The notes: a model not told the origin generated them from the letters alone. DNA of 64,000 nt from Tamlana sp. 2_MG-2023 (GCF_030548465.1 NZ_JAUOSF010000003.1:372001-436000), one strand, 5' to 3'. Positions 33,527 through 44,200 are shown, counted from the first letter of the stretch. Translations and numbers: made by a program.

Positions 33527-35740
33527 ATGAAAAAGAAACTTCCATTCCACTTGATGATTGGAGTTGTTTTATTACTTGTTTCGTGCACTACGAAAAAAGA
33601 GAAAGAAATGACTTCTACAACCAGCGCTAATCAAAATATTGAAGCTAAGATCGATAGTATTTTACCACTCTTAACCTTAGAGGAAAAAGTTGGCTTATGT
33701 CATGCGCAATCTAAATTTAGTACCAAAGGTGTAGAACGTTTAGGGATACCAGAAATCTGGATGTCTGATGGGCCGCACGGTGTTCGCGCTGAAATTAGTT
33801 GGGATTCGTGGGACTATGCGGGGTGGACAAACGATTCCATCACCGCCTTTCCAGCATTAACCTGTTTGGCGGCTACTTTTAACCCTACATTAGCTGGGGA
33901 ATATGGTTTCAATTTAGGAGAGGAAGCCAGGTACCGTAAAAAAGATGTTTTATTAGGACCAGGCGTTAACATTTACCGTACACCATTTAACGGAAGAAAT
34001 TTTGAATACCTAGGCGAAGACCCCTATTTAGCATCTACTTTGGTTGTGCCTTATATTCAAGGGGTTCAAAAAAATGGAGTAGCTGCCTGTGTGAAGCACT
34101 TCGCCTTAAACAATCAGGAACATTGGCGTGATGTCGTGAATGTTGAGGTGAGCGATAGAGCGCTTCATGAAATCTATTTGCCTGCTTTTAAAGCAGCCGT
34201 TCATGAGGGAGGTTCTTGGGCTATCATGGGAGCGTACAATAAATTTAGAGGACAATATACTACGCATCATGAATTGCTAACCAACAAGATTTTAAAAAGC
34301 GAATGGGGCTTTGATGGGGTCGTGATCAGTGATTGGAGCTCGACACATAGCACCCTTGAAGCCGCAAATAATGGTTTAGATATTGAAATGGGAACCGGAA
34401 CCGATGGTTTGGGAACTACAACAGAAAATCATTACCAACATTATTATTTAGCCAATCCGTTTTTAGAACAATTAATAACTGGTGAAATTTCAGAAGCCGT
34501 TTTAAATGATAAAGTGCGCCGCGTTTTAAGATTGCGGTTTAGAACCAATATGAAAGCTAACCGTCCTTTAGGAAGTTTAAATACGCCAGAACATCATGAG
34601 GTAGCGAGAAAAGTGGCTACCGAAGGCATTGTGTTACTTAAAAATGAAGATAATTTCTTTCCTATAGAAGATAAAGCAGGGCTTACTATTGCGGTAATTG
34701 GTGAAAATGCCACACGCTCAATGACTGCTGGTGGTGGGTCTTCAGAACTCAAGCCACAATTTGAAATCTCCCCTTTGGAAGGCATACAAGCACGTTTCAA
34801 AAATGCTAAAATAGTGCATACTATGGGTTACGAAACAGGTGTTTCTGAATACGATGTGGTGCATCCGCCAAAATTAAATCAAGATTCGCTTAAAGCGGAA
34901 GCCATCAAACTGGCAAAAACGGCCGATGTGGTGTTGTTTGTGGGCGGACTTAATAAAAGCCACTTACAAGATTCTGAAGGTGATGACCGACAACAATACG
35001 GTTTGCCATTCGGACAAGAAGTACTTATCAATGACATTAGTAATGTGAACGAAAATCTCGGTTTTATCCTTTTAACAGGAAACGCCGTAGCTATGCCTTG
35101 GTTAGACCGAGTGAAGGGCTTGATGGAGTCTTGGTATTTGGGTAGTATGGCTGGACATGCCATTGCTGATGTCATTAGTGGAGATGTCAATCCTTCCGGG
35201 AAATTACCTTTTTCATTTCCGAAGGCATTGGAAGATAACGGCGCACATGCTTTTGGAGAAACCTCTTACCCAGGCGTTGATATGACCCAGCATTATAAAG
35301 AAGATATTTTAGTGGGCTATAGATGGCACGATACCAAAAAGATCGAACCGCTTTATGCCTTTGGATTCGGATTGTCATACACCACTTTTGAATTGAAAAA
35401 TATGACTTCCAATAAGGAAAACTATTCTAAAGATGCTCGTATTAAAATAAACTGTACGGTTTCTAATACAGGTGATTTGGCTGGTGCCGAAGTGGTGCAA
35501 GTCTATATTGGTAAAAAAGATTCGAAGGTAGACCGCGCTTTAAAAGAGTTAAAAGGTTTTACTAAAGTGATACTAGATAAAGGCGAAACCAAATCGGTGA
35601 CTATAGAAGTTCCAGTGGAAGCGCTGGCCTTTTATAACGAAGAGAAATCTGATTGGGAAATTGAAACCGGAGATTACCAAATTTATATCGGGAACGCTTC
35701 AAATAATATTTCTGAAACTTTAAATATAACCGTTAAGTAA
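33527..35740 (+). CDS. GH3 family beta-glucosidase-like lipoprotein (PUL 1)
   Basis: This 737-residue glycoside hydrolase family 3 enzyme should release beta-linked sugars from oligosaccharide ends. The lipobox VSC puts Cys at residue 20, so it is membrane-anchored. The N-terminal TIM-barrel has MSDGPHGVR, GRNFEYLGEDPYL, KHFALNNQE and the nucleophile Asp in GVVISDW (D269). The second alpha/beta domain spans ~385-600 and a fibronectin type III-like domain ends the protein (~645-735). It is the first gene of a three-gene plus-strand operon; the SMP-30 gene starts at its last base (1-nt overlap). Beta-glucosidase is likeliest, but GH3 also includes xylosidases. Confidence 0.93.
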   Translation: MKKKLPFHLMIGVVLLLVSCTTKKEKEMTSTTSANQNIEAKIDSILPLLTLEEKVGLCHAQSKFSTKGVERLGIPEIWMSDGPHGVRAEISWDSWDYAGWTNDSITAFPALTCLAATFNPTLAGEYGFNLGEEARYRKKDVLLGPGVNIYRTPFNGRNFEYLGEDPYLASTLVVPYIQGVQKNGVAACVKHFALNNQEHWRDVVNVEVSDRALHEIYLPAFKAAVHEGGSWAIMGAYNKFRGQYTTHHELLTNKILKSEWGFDGVVISDWSSTHSTLEAANNGLDIEMGTGTDGLGTTTENHYQHYYLANPFLEQLITGEISEAVLNDKVRRVLRLRFRTNMKANRPLGSLNTPEHHEVARKVATEGIVLLKNEDNFFPIEDKAGLTIAVIGENATRSMTAGGGSSELKPQFEISPLEGIQARFKNAKIVHTMGYETGVSEYDVVHPPKLNQDSLKAEAIKLAKTADVVLFVGGLNKSHLQDSEGDDRQQYGLPFGQEVLINDISNVNENLGFILLTGNAVAMPWLDRVKGLMESWYLGSMAGHAIADVISGDVNPSGKLPFSFPKALEDNGAHAFGETSYPGVDMTQHYKEDILVGYRWHDTKKIEPLYAFGFGLSYTTFELKNMTSNKENYSKDARIKINCTVSNTGDLAGAEVVQVYIGKKDSKVDRALKELKGFTKVILDKGETKSVTIEVPVEALAFYNEEKSDWEIETGDYQIYIGNASNNISETLNITVK

Positions 35741-36702
35741 TGCTGAAACCTTTTGTGTTTTTTTTGGTTTGTATTTCTGTTTTCAGCTGTAAAACAGAAA
35801 AAGATTTAGATACAAACCTTAAAGCTGAATTAGTCTATGAAATCAATGCGCAATTGGGTGAAGGTGCGCTATGGAACTACAAAACCCAAGAATTGTATTG
35901 GGTGGATATTGAAGGCAAGACCTTAAATGTATATGACCCAAAAACGGAGACCAATAAAGTTTTTGAAACCAAATCCCGAATAGGCACTGTAGTACCTGTA
36001 TCCGAAAGTGATGTGTTAATAGCTTTAGAGGATGGAGTGTATGGTTTGAATCTCGATTCAGGAAGCAGCGCCGTATTTACTAACATGCAAAGCGAGTTAG
36101 TTGGCAGCCGATTAAACGATGGGAAATGTGACCCTTCAGGGCGTTTTTGGGTGGGGTCTATGCACCTAAATCAAGAAGCCGGAAAGGCTAATTTGTACTG
36201 TATAGATGGAAGTGGAAGGCTTGAAAAAAAGTTGACTAACAGAACCATTTCTAACGGTATTGTTTGGACTTCAAACAAGAAAACCATGTATTATATTGAT
36301 ACGCCAACGGCACAAATTAAGGCCTTTGATTATGATGATGAAACCGCAACGATTTCTAATGAAAGAGTCGTTGTTGAAATTCCTGTAGATTTTGGATATC
36401 CCGACGGCATGACCATAGATGAAGAAGATATGCTTTGGGTAGGGATGTGGAATGGCAATGCCGTGATTCGTTTTAACCCAAAAACAGGGAAAGCCATTCA
36501 AAAAATAGAGGTGCCTGCTCATAATGTGACCTCCTGCGCTTTTGGCGGAGAAAACCTAGATGTTCTTTACATAACCACTGCTTCGGTAGATATGACTGAT
36601 GAAGAAAAACAAAAGTACCCGCTTGCTGGATCCTTGTTTTCTGTGGTGCCAGGGGTAAAGGGAGTACAGGCTAATTTCTTTAATACAACAACTAATAACT
36701 AA
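35740..36702 (+). CDS. SMP-30/gluconolactonase-like lipoprotein (PUL 1)
   Basis: The 320-residue six-bladed beta-propeller belongs to the SMP-30/gluconolactonase/LRE family, metal-dependent hydrolases that open sugar lactones. A signal peptide ends in VFSC (Cys 17). Family metal and substrate elements are visible: LGEGALW, NDGKCDPSGRFWVGSM, SNGIVWT and YPDGMTID. It lies between two GH3 genes with a 1-nt overlap upstream and an 11-nt gap downstream, so it is part of the same operon. A lactonase between beta-glucosidases suggests removal of gluconolactone-type products or inhibitors; this is inference, and SMP-30 specificity is broad. Confidence 0.88.
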   Translation: MLKPFVFFLVCISVFSCKTEKDLDTNLKAELVYEINAQLGEGALWNYKTQELYWVDIEGKTLNVYDPKTETNKVFETKSRIGTVVPVSESDVLIALEDGVYGLNLDSGSSAVFTNMQSELVGSRLNDGKCDPSGRFWVGSMHLNQEAGKANLYCIDGSGRLEKKLTNRTISNGIVWTSNKKTMYYIDTPTAQIKAFDYDDETATISNERVVVEIPVDFGYPDGMTIDEEDMLWVGMWNGNAVIRFNPKTGKAIQKIEVPAHNVTSCAFGGENLDVLYITTASVDMTDEEKQKYPLAGSLFSVVPGVKGVQANFFNTTTNN

Positions 36703-36713
36703 TCTCAAAACCT

Positions 36714-38960
36714 ATGAAAAAAATTATTTTTCTACTATCCATACTAAGTGTTTTTTCATTTTCCGATACCAAAAAAACGTCTGATAATAACAACGATGAA
36801 GACCAATTTATAAGTGACTTACTGGCTAAAATGACCTTGGAAGAAAAAATTGGGCAAACCAATTTACGAGGCACTTCGAGCAGCACTAAAGAACTTCCAG
36901 AAGACCTAAAAAGTGCCGTTCGGAATGGCGAAATAGGCGCCTTTTTAAACATATCTAACTTAGATTATGTTGATGAATTACAACGGATTGCCGTAGAGGA
37001 GAGTCCGAATAAAATTCCGTTAATTTTTAGCCGTGATGTGATTCACGGTTTTAAAACCATTTTCCCTATTCCTTTAGGGATTGCCGCTTCTTGGGATACT
37101 GAAGTGGCTAAAAAATCATCTGAAATTGCTGCTTTTGAAGCCTCGGCTATGGGCATACGTTGGACCTTCGCGCCTATGCTTGACATTGCTCGAGATAGCC
37201 GTTGGGGGCGTATTGCCGAATCACCAGGGGAAGACCCGTATCTGGCGAGTCTTTTAGGAAAAGCTTATGTGGAAGGCTTTCAGGGCGACGATTTAAGCAA
37301 TCCTACTAGTATTGCAGCCTGTGCCAAACACTATATTGCTTATGGCGCCGCTATTGGCGGAAGAGATTATAATACGGTAAACCTCAGCGAACCTTTACTA
37401 CGCAATGTGTATTTACCACCTTTTGAAGCAGCGGTAGATGCAGGAGCGGCCACCGTGATGTCGTCTTTTAACGAGATTAACGGCATACCGGCTTCAGGGA
37501 ATTCGTTTTTACTAAAAACGGTACTTCGCGACGAATTGAAGTTTGATGGTTTTGTGGTGAGCGATTGGGATTCTACCGAAGAAATGATTGCGCATGGTTT
37601 TGCTAGCGATAAAAAACATGCTGCTGAACGCTCTGCTAACGCTGGTATGGACATGGAAATGAACAGTACTTGTTATGAAGATCATTTAAAACAACTTATT
37701 GAAGAAGGAAAGTTTTTAGAAGGTGAATTAAACGAATTTGTTAAAAATATTCTCCGTATTAAATACAGATTGGGATTGTTTGAAAATCCGCATCGTGATA
37801 AAACGCATACCGGGAATTATTATGCCGAAGCGCATATGCAAGAGGCAAAAAAAGCAGTTGTAAAAAGTTCAGTTTTATTAAAAAACGAAAGCATTTTACC
37901 TTTAAATAGAAAAACAAAAGTCGCTTTGATTGGACCGCTAGCAGATGCGCCACACGAGCAGTTGGGCACATGGACTTTCGATGGCGAAAAAGAACACACC
38001 ATCACACCTGTAGATGCTTTTAAAGCCGCCAAGGTTAATTTTAAGTTTGCCGCTGGTTTTACGCATAGTCGAGACCGTTCAAATAAAGGGTTTCAAGAAG
38101 CGGTTCAAGCAGCAAAAGCTTCTGATGTAATTTTGTTTTTTGGTGGAGAAGAAGCGATTCTTTCAGGGGAAGCCCATAGTCGAGCCTATATCAACTTACC
38201 AGGAGCGCAAGAGGCGTTAATCAACGAATTAGCGAAACTGAATAAGCCTATCGTTTTGGTGATTATGGCGGGGAGACCAATTTCGGTTTCAGAGATTATG
38301 GCTAAAACCGATGCGATTTTAATGGCTTGGCACCCCGGAACTATGGGTGGCGAAGCGCTTTATGATATGATTTATGGAATTGCTGAACCCGCAGGACGTT
38401 TGCCTGTTTCTTGGCCTAAAACCGCTGGGCAATTGCCATACTTTTACAATCATAAAAATACAGGACGACCAGCTTCTGCTGAAGAATTTATTGAAATGGA
38501 TTCTATTCCGATTCACGCATGGCAAAGCTCTCTAGGAAATGATTCACATTATTTAGATGTTGGATTTGCGCCACAATATCCTTTTGGTTATGGTCTAGGT
38601 TATTCAAAGTTTCGTTATGAAGATTTGTCGATTTCCAAAGACACGATAGGGTTTAACGAAGAAATTACGATCACAGCAAAGCTCACCAATATTGGTGAAA
38701 GAGCAAGTACCGAATTGGTACAATTATATATCCAAGATGTTATAGGAAGTATTACAAGACCCGTAAAAGAATTGAAAGGCTTTCAGCATGTGTACTTAAA
38801 ACCAGGAGCCTCTAAAGAAGTCCGTTTCTCTATGTCGTCCAAAGATTTGGAATTTGTAAATCATGAGATGGTTAAGGCGGCTGAACCTGGAAATTTTAAT
38901 GTTTGGATAGGCGAAAATGCAGGTTCGGGGCTTCAGGAGACTTTCTATTTAAAAGAATAA
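36714..38960 (+). CDS. GH3 family BglX-like beta-glucosidase (PUL 1)
   Basis: The 748-residue GH3 enzyme has an N-terminal signal-like segment (MKKIIFLLSILSVFSFSDTK) with no lipobox Cys, so it is probably periplasmic. The TIM-barrel has FSRDVIHGFKTIFPIPLG, DSRWGRIAESPGEDPYL and the nucleophile Asp in GFVVSDWDS (D284). The second domain shows GGEEAILSGEAHSRAYINLP, which in BglX enzymes carries the acid/base Glu region. A fibronectin type III-like domain ends the protein. It differs from the first GH3 gene in fold details, so the two probably split linkage or chain-length preferences. It ends the operon; a terminator follows. Confidence 0.95.
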   Translation: MKKIIFLLSILSVFSFSDTKKTSDNNNDEDQFISDLLAKMTLEEKIGQTNLRGTSSSTKELPEDLKSAVRNGEIGAFLNISNLDYVDELQRIAVEESPNKIPLIFSRDVIHGFKTIFPIPLGIAASWDTEVAKKSSEIAAFEASAMGIRWTFAPMLDIARDSRWGRIAESPGEDPYLASLLGKAYVEGFQGDDLSNPTSIAACAKHYIAYGAAIGGRDYNTVNLSEPLLRNVYLPPFEAAVDAGAATVMSSFNEINGIPASGNSFLLKTVLRDELKFDGFVVSDWDSTEEMIAHGFASDKKHAAERSANAGMDMEMNSTCYEDHLKQLIEEGKFLEGELNEFVKNILRIKYRLGLFENPHRDKTHTGNYYAEAHMQEAKKAVVKSSVLLKNESILPLNRKTKVALIGPLADAPHEQLGTWTFDGEKEHTITPVDAFKAAKVNFKFAAGFTHSRDRSNKGFQEAVQAAKASDVILFFGGEEAILSGEAHSRAYINLPGAQEALINELAKLNKPIVLVIMAGRPISVSEIMAKTDAILMAWHPGTMGGEALYDMIYGIAEPAGRLPVSWPKTAGQLPYFYNHKNTGRPASAEEFIEMDSIPIHAWQSSLGNDSHYLDVGFAPQYPFGYGLGYSKFRYEDLSISKDTIGFNEEITITAKLTNIGERASTELVQLYIQDVIGSITRPVKELKGFQHVYLKPGASKEVRFSMSSKDLEFVNHEMVKAAEPGNFNVWIGENAGSGLQETFYLKE

Positions 38961-39012
38961 GGTTGGTAGAATAAAAATAATGGTTAGTTGTTGTTTTTTA
39001 ATTTGTTGGTAG

Positions 39013-39047
39013 ATTAAGGCGGGTGAGATACCTGCCTTAATTTTTTT
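39013..39047 (+). terminator. Intrinsic terminator of the GH3 operon
   Basis: TTAAGGCGGGT pairs with ACCTGCCTTAA (one bulge) and is followed by T7, about 55 nt after the stop. Confidence 0.85.
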
Positions 39048-39074
39048 AATATGTGTTGATTTAGTTGTATTTGT

Positions 39075-39082
39075 TACCTTTG
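39075..39082 (+). promoter_or_regulatory. -7 element of the 62-residue gene (TACCTTTG), with a TTG 16 nt upstream
   Basis: A TAnnTTTG match lies 25 nt before the ATG at 39108, with TTG at 39056-39058. The 16-nt spacer is just short of the 17-23 nt described for Flavobacterium promoters. Confidence 0.5.
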
Positions 39083-39107
39083 AAAGATGACATAAAGCGA
39101 CTATAGA

Positions 39108-39296
39108 ATGGGCAATTCAAAACAAGACTACATAAAACAAATCGTGGAGGAATTAGAAGTTGTTTTAGCCAATAAAAAACCTTTTCAGTATTTTAAAAAT
39201 AAAGTAGAATCTTCAGATTTCAGACAAAGTCGGTTTGAATTCAAACAGAAAAAATTGGAAGAACATGTAGCAAATATTTTAGATATTAATATATAG
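39108..39296 (+). CDS. 62-residue hypothetical protein
   Basis: A short soluble protein starting MGNSKQDYIKQIVEELEVVL, rich in Lys, Glu and Gln, with two amphipathic helices and a DFRQSRFEFKQKKLEEHV segment. It has its own promoter-like element and starts shortly after the terminator of the GH3 operon, so it is expressed independently. I recognise no family and see no signal peptide or membrane helix. It lies between PUL genes by position but nothing ties it to glycan use. Confidence 0.6.
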   Translation: MGNSKQDYIKQIVEELEVVLANKKPFQYFKNKVESSDFRQSRFEFKQKKLEEHVANILDINI

Positions 39297-39335
39297 TACA
39301 GAGATTTTTTCGACTATGCTATCACGGACTTAATA

Positions 39336-39368
39336 AGACCCTTCAGGTTTCAAAAACCTGAAGGGTCT
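39336..39368. repeat. CCCTTCAGG palindromic repeat, second copy
   Basis: AGACCCTTCAGGTTT and AAACCTGAAGGGTCT pair around a short centre. It shares its core with the terminator at 11826-11861 but has no T run on either side. It may act as an mRNA 3' hairpin of the 62-residue gene. Confidence 0.6.
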
Positions 39369-39435
39369 GTTAGGTAAATAAGTGTTTTTTAATGCTAATC
39401 ACCCCGCTCCAAAAGTTGTAAATCATCATCATTTT

Positions 39436-39597
39436 TTAAGGAAAGTACTTGATTTTTCCTGGAATGGTTATTTCTTGCAGGTCTTTGACATCGCTGGGAA
39501 CATATAAGCCGCTGTTTGAAACAGGGACATTTTGGAAATCATCTTTACCATTACCTTTTAATAATTTGTTAGATTCCTCGGTAAGGCAAAATTCATA
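39436..39597 (-). pseudogene. C-terminal remnant of an unidentified protein
   Basis: A minus-strand frame of 53 codons reads YEFCLTEESNKLLKGNGKDD and ends with SGLYVPSDVKDLQEITIPGK plus IKYFP before a TAA. It is bounded upstream by a stop and has no ATG, GTG or TTG start. Its composition is strongly protein-like. It lies immediately beyond the susD terminator on the same strand. The simplest reading is the surviving 3' end of a deleted gene of the locus. I do not recognise the parent family. Confidence 0.5.
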
Positions 39598-39612
39598 TTA
39601 ATTTTAAGAAAA

Positions 39613-39649
39613 AATAAAGCAGCAAGAAAAATATTCCAGCTGCTTTATT
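39613..39649 (-). terminator. Terminator of the PUL 1 susC-susD operon
   Basis: AATAAAGCAGC pairs with GCTGCTTTATT over a 15-nt loop, with an A-rich plus-strand left flank (T-rich on the minus strand). It lies 38 nt beyond the susD stop. Confidence 0.65.
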
Positions 39650-39686
39650 CCATGAATAAACTAAACCAATTAATTATATTTTTAAA

Positions 39687-41225
39687 CTAGTAACCAGGGT
39701 TTTGGTCACTTTCATCTAATTCTGAATTTTTATCTATTTCGGTAATCGGGATAGGGAATAAATCATTTTTAGAAGTATAACCTGTACCTGCTAATTCTGT
39801 GGCAGCTAAATCCCAACGTACTAAATCCCAGAAACGTTGGCCTTCAAAAGCTAATTCTAAGTATTTTTCATTAACAATGGCATCAAATAAGTCTTCACCT
39901 GAAACTGAAGCGGCGATATCTCCTAAACCGGCTCTGTTTCTTACTTTGTTTAATTCGGTTCTGGCGGCAGCGTCTTGCCCAGTTTTTTGATAAGCTTCAG
40001 CAGCTAGTAATAATACTTCCGCATAGCGAAGTAATCTATAATTGGTGCTATAATTTAATTCTCTAACACCATCTGGACTGGTATCTTCTGCTTTAGTGGC
40101 GTACTTGATTCTAATGGCACCTTCATAATCCCAAATTGTGCCTCCTGTTGCGGCACCTGCATTTACAGCGCCACCAGTAGCAATAAGTTCGGCTTCAGTC
40201 ATAAGATTTGCTGCTTTTCTGTCTGTGTCTCCAGCGGTTTCATAAGCATCGACTAGTTTTGCAGTTGGTAAATTAAACCCCCAGCCGTTAATAAGTTCTG
40301 TACCAGTTAGGTCGAAAATACCATCGCCACGAGGTCCCATCAACTGTATGTGGATATTACTTTCGTTTCTTCCTCCCCAGTTAAAATTCCCCCAATCTCT
40401 TTGTGAGGTTGAAATAAAACTTAATTCAAATAAGGACTCGATACCAAATTCGTTGTTAATACTCCAAACATCTTCAGGGTTAGGTTCTAAGTCGTGAGAC
40501 GGGTTTGATATCACACTGCTGAAAAAAGGAATGGATTCGGGGTGCTTTCCTTGGAAAACTAAAACTTTTCCCATTAGAGCTTGTGCGGTTCCTTTTGATA
40601 CTCTAAAATCTTCAGTAGCAGATTTGTCTGGAAGTGACGCTATAGCATCGTTTAAATCAGATTCAATTTGTATGTAAATATCCTGTTGTGTTGATTTTGC
40701 AATTCCAAATTCATCGGCAGCCGCAGGAATGGTTAATCGTAAAGGGACTTCACCAAACATGGTGGTCAATTCAAAATAGCACCAGGCACGCATAAATTTT
40801 GCTTCCGCCAAAGCGGTATCTTTATTACTTAAATTACTGTCTTTAATATTCTCAACAACAAGATTAGACAGGGCTATGGTTCGGTAATACAGATCCCAAA
40901 TGCTGGTAATAGAAGCGTTAGAAGACGATACATCGGTATAATCATCAATATCCTGTAATTGCTGTTGGTCGCCAGAATTTCCTCCTGCGGCATTGGCATC
41001 ATCTCCAGGAAGTAACTTTACAAAAAAGGCACTGCTCCAATCTTTACTGTAATTGTGCTGCATTAAATCGTAAATACCTATAACGGCTGTTTCTACATTT
41101 TCTTCTTCAAGAAAATAGGTGTCTAGGTCTTCGACATTTAATCTCGGATTGGTGGTGAAATCATCGCTACATGAAATAATACCAATACAGATTACTGCTA
41201 TAAGTGTTGTAATTATTTTTTTCAT
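39687..41225 (-). CDS. SusD/RagB family glycan-binding lipoprotein (PUL 1)
   Basis: The 512-residue outer-membrane lipoprotein captures glycan at the cell surface and forms a lid on its SusC partner. The lipobox is GIISC (Cys 19). Typical SusD elements are seen: TPR-like helices (AEAKFMRAWCYFELTTMFGE, LAAEAYQKTGQDAAART) and the C-terminal ELNKVRNRAG, LELAFEGQRFWDLVRW and final DQNPGY. It follows susC by 19 nt on the same strand. The substrate is probably the beta-glycan cleaved by the GH3 enzymes; that link is positional. Confidence 0.97.
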   Translation of the reverse strand: MKKIITTLIAVICIGIISCSDDFTTNPRLNVEDLDTYFLEEENVETAVIGIYDLMQHNYSKDWSSAFFVKLLPGDDANAAGGNSGDQQQLQDIDDYTDVSSSNASITSIWDLYYRTIALSNLVVENIKDSNLSNKDTALAEAKFMRAWCYFELTTMFGEVPLRLTIPAAADEFGIAKSTQQDIYIQIESDLNDAIASLPDKSATEDFRVSKGTAQALMGKVLVFQGKHPESIPFFSSVISNPSHDLEPNPEDVWSINNEFGIESLFELSFISTSQRDWGNFNWGGRNESNIHIQLMGPRGDGIFDLTGTELINGWGFNLPTAKLVDAYETAGDTDRKAANLMTEAELIATGGAVNAGAATGGTIWDYEGAIRIKYATKAEDTSPDGVRELNYSTNYRLLRYAEVLLLAAEAYQKTGQDAAARTELNKVRNRAGLGDIAASVSGEDLFDAIVNEKYLELAFEGQRFWDLVRWDLAATELAGTGYTSKNDLFPIPITEIDKNSELDESDQNPGY

Positions 41226-41244
41226 AAAATGTTAATTTTTAGTA

Positions 41245-44200
41245 TTAAAAGTTCAACGATAATCCGAAAAGTGCTTTAGCAGCTGTTGGATAAAAACCTC
41301 TATCTACACCTATAGAATCGTAATTAAAATTTCCAATTTCTGGGTCTAAACCACTATAATCGGTAAAAGTGAAATAATCGTCTAACGAAACATAAAGTCT
41401 TAGGTGTTTAATTTTCAGCTGACTTAAAAAGGACTCAGGCAGGGTGTAACCGAATTGAATTTGTTTGATACGCATGTAAGAACCATCTTCAACGACTAAA
41501 TCGGTATCATAAGAATCAATAACGTTAGCGGCACCAGGGTAGCTGGCGTTATCACCTGGTTGTTGCCATCTGTTTTCATAAAAATGCACCGGCTTATTGG
41601 TAATAGGTCTAGAAGGTTGGTGGTAAACTGAAACGATATCATTACCTGCTGTTCCTTGAAATTGTAAATTGAAATCAAATGCTTTATACGCTAAATTGAT
41701 ATTTCCACCGTAAAGCAAGTCAGGATGCGGAGAACCAATCATGGTTTTATCTGAATCAGTGATGTTTCCATCGTTATTGGTGTCTACAACAATCACCTCT
41801 CCTGTTGCTGAATCAATGCCAGCAGTTTCAAATCCGTAAAAATACCATGACGGTAAACCTTCTGTAAATCGTGTGATGCCGTCTGCGTTTTGAGGCGCCC
41901 CAGCACCAACTAATGAGGCACCATCTGGAACAAATAAAATCTCGGTAACTTCATTTTTAAGGGTGGATAAGTTGGCGCTTATGCTGTATCTAAATCCGTT
42001 ATTTGTTGTGTTATTAAATCCTAATTCAAATTCAAAACCAGAGTTTTCAATGGTACCTGCATTAAATTCATTGGATAGAAACCCTGCCGATCCTGGTGTG
42101 ATTAATGAACCATCTTCTACAATCGCATCTCTAGTAGTCTTTTTGTAATAATCGGCTGTGAAAGATAGCTTGCTGCTAAAGGCTCTTAAATCGATACCAA
42201 CATCAAATTGTTCAGATGTTTCCCATACTAAATTCGGATTGGCATACCCTGTGATTTCTGCACCTTCATTACCTAAATAAACAATAGGAAGTTCGTTAAC
42301 AATGTTTGTAATATAGGTTTTGTCTGAATTACCTTTTAAGTTAGCCCGACTACCGTTTTGCCCCCAACTACCTCTAAATTTAAGGTAATTGAAACCGGCT
42401 TGGGTATTCCAAAAATTTTCATTTGAAATGATCCAACCCGCAGAGAACGATGGGAAAACGCCTGTTTTGTTGTCTGTAGGGAATTTATCTGATTTATCTG
42501 ATCTTACTGAAGCTTCAAATAGATATTTATCGGCATAATCGTAAGAGAATCTACTGTAAATAGATACCATATTGTCATAATAAGGATCTACGATATCTTG
42601 CTGGGTGTTGAATCCTGGCAAATCATAATCCCATCCAGTAAAGTCTGCTACAGCCACCGAACCACTATTTTTTATAGGGGTTTCTACATCCTGATCTTCG
42701 GCGGAGTATCCTGCCATTAATTTCAGGTTATGTGATCCTAAAGATTTTTCATAGGTTAGGAAGTTTTCCCATAGCCATCTTGTGCTTTCTACTTTTTCAT
42801 GTGAACCGGTATAGGCTGTGTTTGCAGCTTCAGACGACACATAATATGGGATTATACGTGTTGTGGTTTCTGTGTTTTCTTGATCAATACCAAATCTTGA
42901 AGTTACCGAAAGTCCTTCCGCTAAGTTTAATTTTAAGTATATCGATGCTAATAATTGATCGCCGTCATAATTGGTTTTATCAATTTCATTGGCATAGGCT
43001 ACGGGATTTATAACTTCACCTGTTGAAAATGAAGGATAGCCGTAAACGTTTCCATCACCATCAGTTAATAAGGGCACACCATTCGTGTTGGCATTATCGA
43101 TAACCGATTGTGGCACTTGTCCGTTAGGGTAAGTTACCGGAGTTAAAGGGTCAATAATCAGCATGTTTTGAATTACCCCTCTGGTATCGCTGTTTTCTTG
43201 GATACCATTTCTATCGGAAAGGGAATAGGTGGCGTTAAGTCCGATTTCAACAACCTTACCTAATTTACTCTTTAAGTTTGTACGAAAGGTGGTTCTTTTA
43301 AAGTTGGAGTTTGATCTTCCAACCACCCCATCTTGATCTAAATGAGAGGCCGAAGCATAGTACATGAATTTTTCACTACCACCAGAAATATTAACGTCGA
43401 AGCGTTGTAGCATGGCTGTAGAAAAGGTTTCGTCAATCCAATTGGTGTTGTAGCCATTGTTAGAAACCGTTCCAATGCCCGCTTCATTCATATAGTTTAC
43501 AAACTGTGAAGAATCCATGAGTTCCATGCTGGTGTTTACAAACTGTACGCCTGTTTGGCTGTTGAAAGACACTCTTAAATCGCCTGTACGACCACTTTTT
43601 GTGTTTATGATAATAACCCCGTTGGCGCCTTCTGTACCGTAAATTGAAGAGGATGCCGCATCTTTTAAAATTTCGATATTTTCAATATCTGAAGGCGCGA
43701 TATCTTCAATAGATGAGGTTTTCATACCATCTACAATATAAAGCGGTTCAGAATTACCACTGGAACCGGCTCCACGAATTCTAATTTTTGCTCCAGAACC
43801 AGGCGCCCCTGAAGAGGATGATACGGTAACCCCTGAGGTACGACCTTGAATCACTTGCTCAACTCTCTGGTTAGAAGAGGATGCAATGCGTTCACTGTCT
43901 ATACTTGAAATAGCACCTGTTACCAAGCTCTTTTTCTTAGTGCCGTAGCCAACAACCACAATTTCATCTAATACCGAAGCATCTTCGGATAAAGTGACGT
44001 TTAATGTTGTTTGTCCTGTAAATTTAATTTCTTGTGATTGGTAACCAACAAATGAAAATACCAGCGTATTTCCTGTATTGGTGTTGAGTTCATAATTTCC
44101 GTCAAAGTCTGTTACAGTTCCAGAGGTAGTTCCTTTGGCTATAACATTCACTCCTGGAATAGGAACACCTGCTTTGTCGGAAACAGTTCCTGTAACTGAT

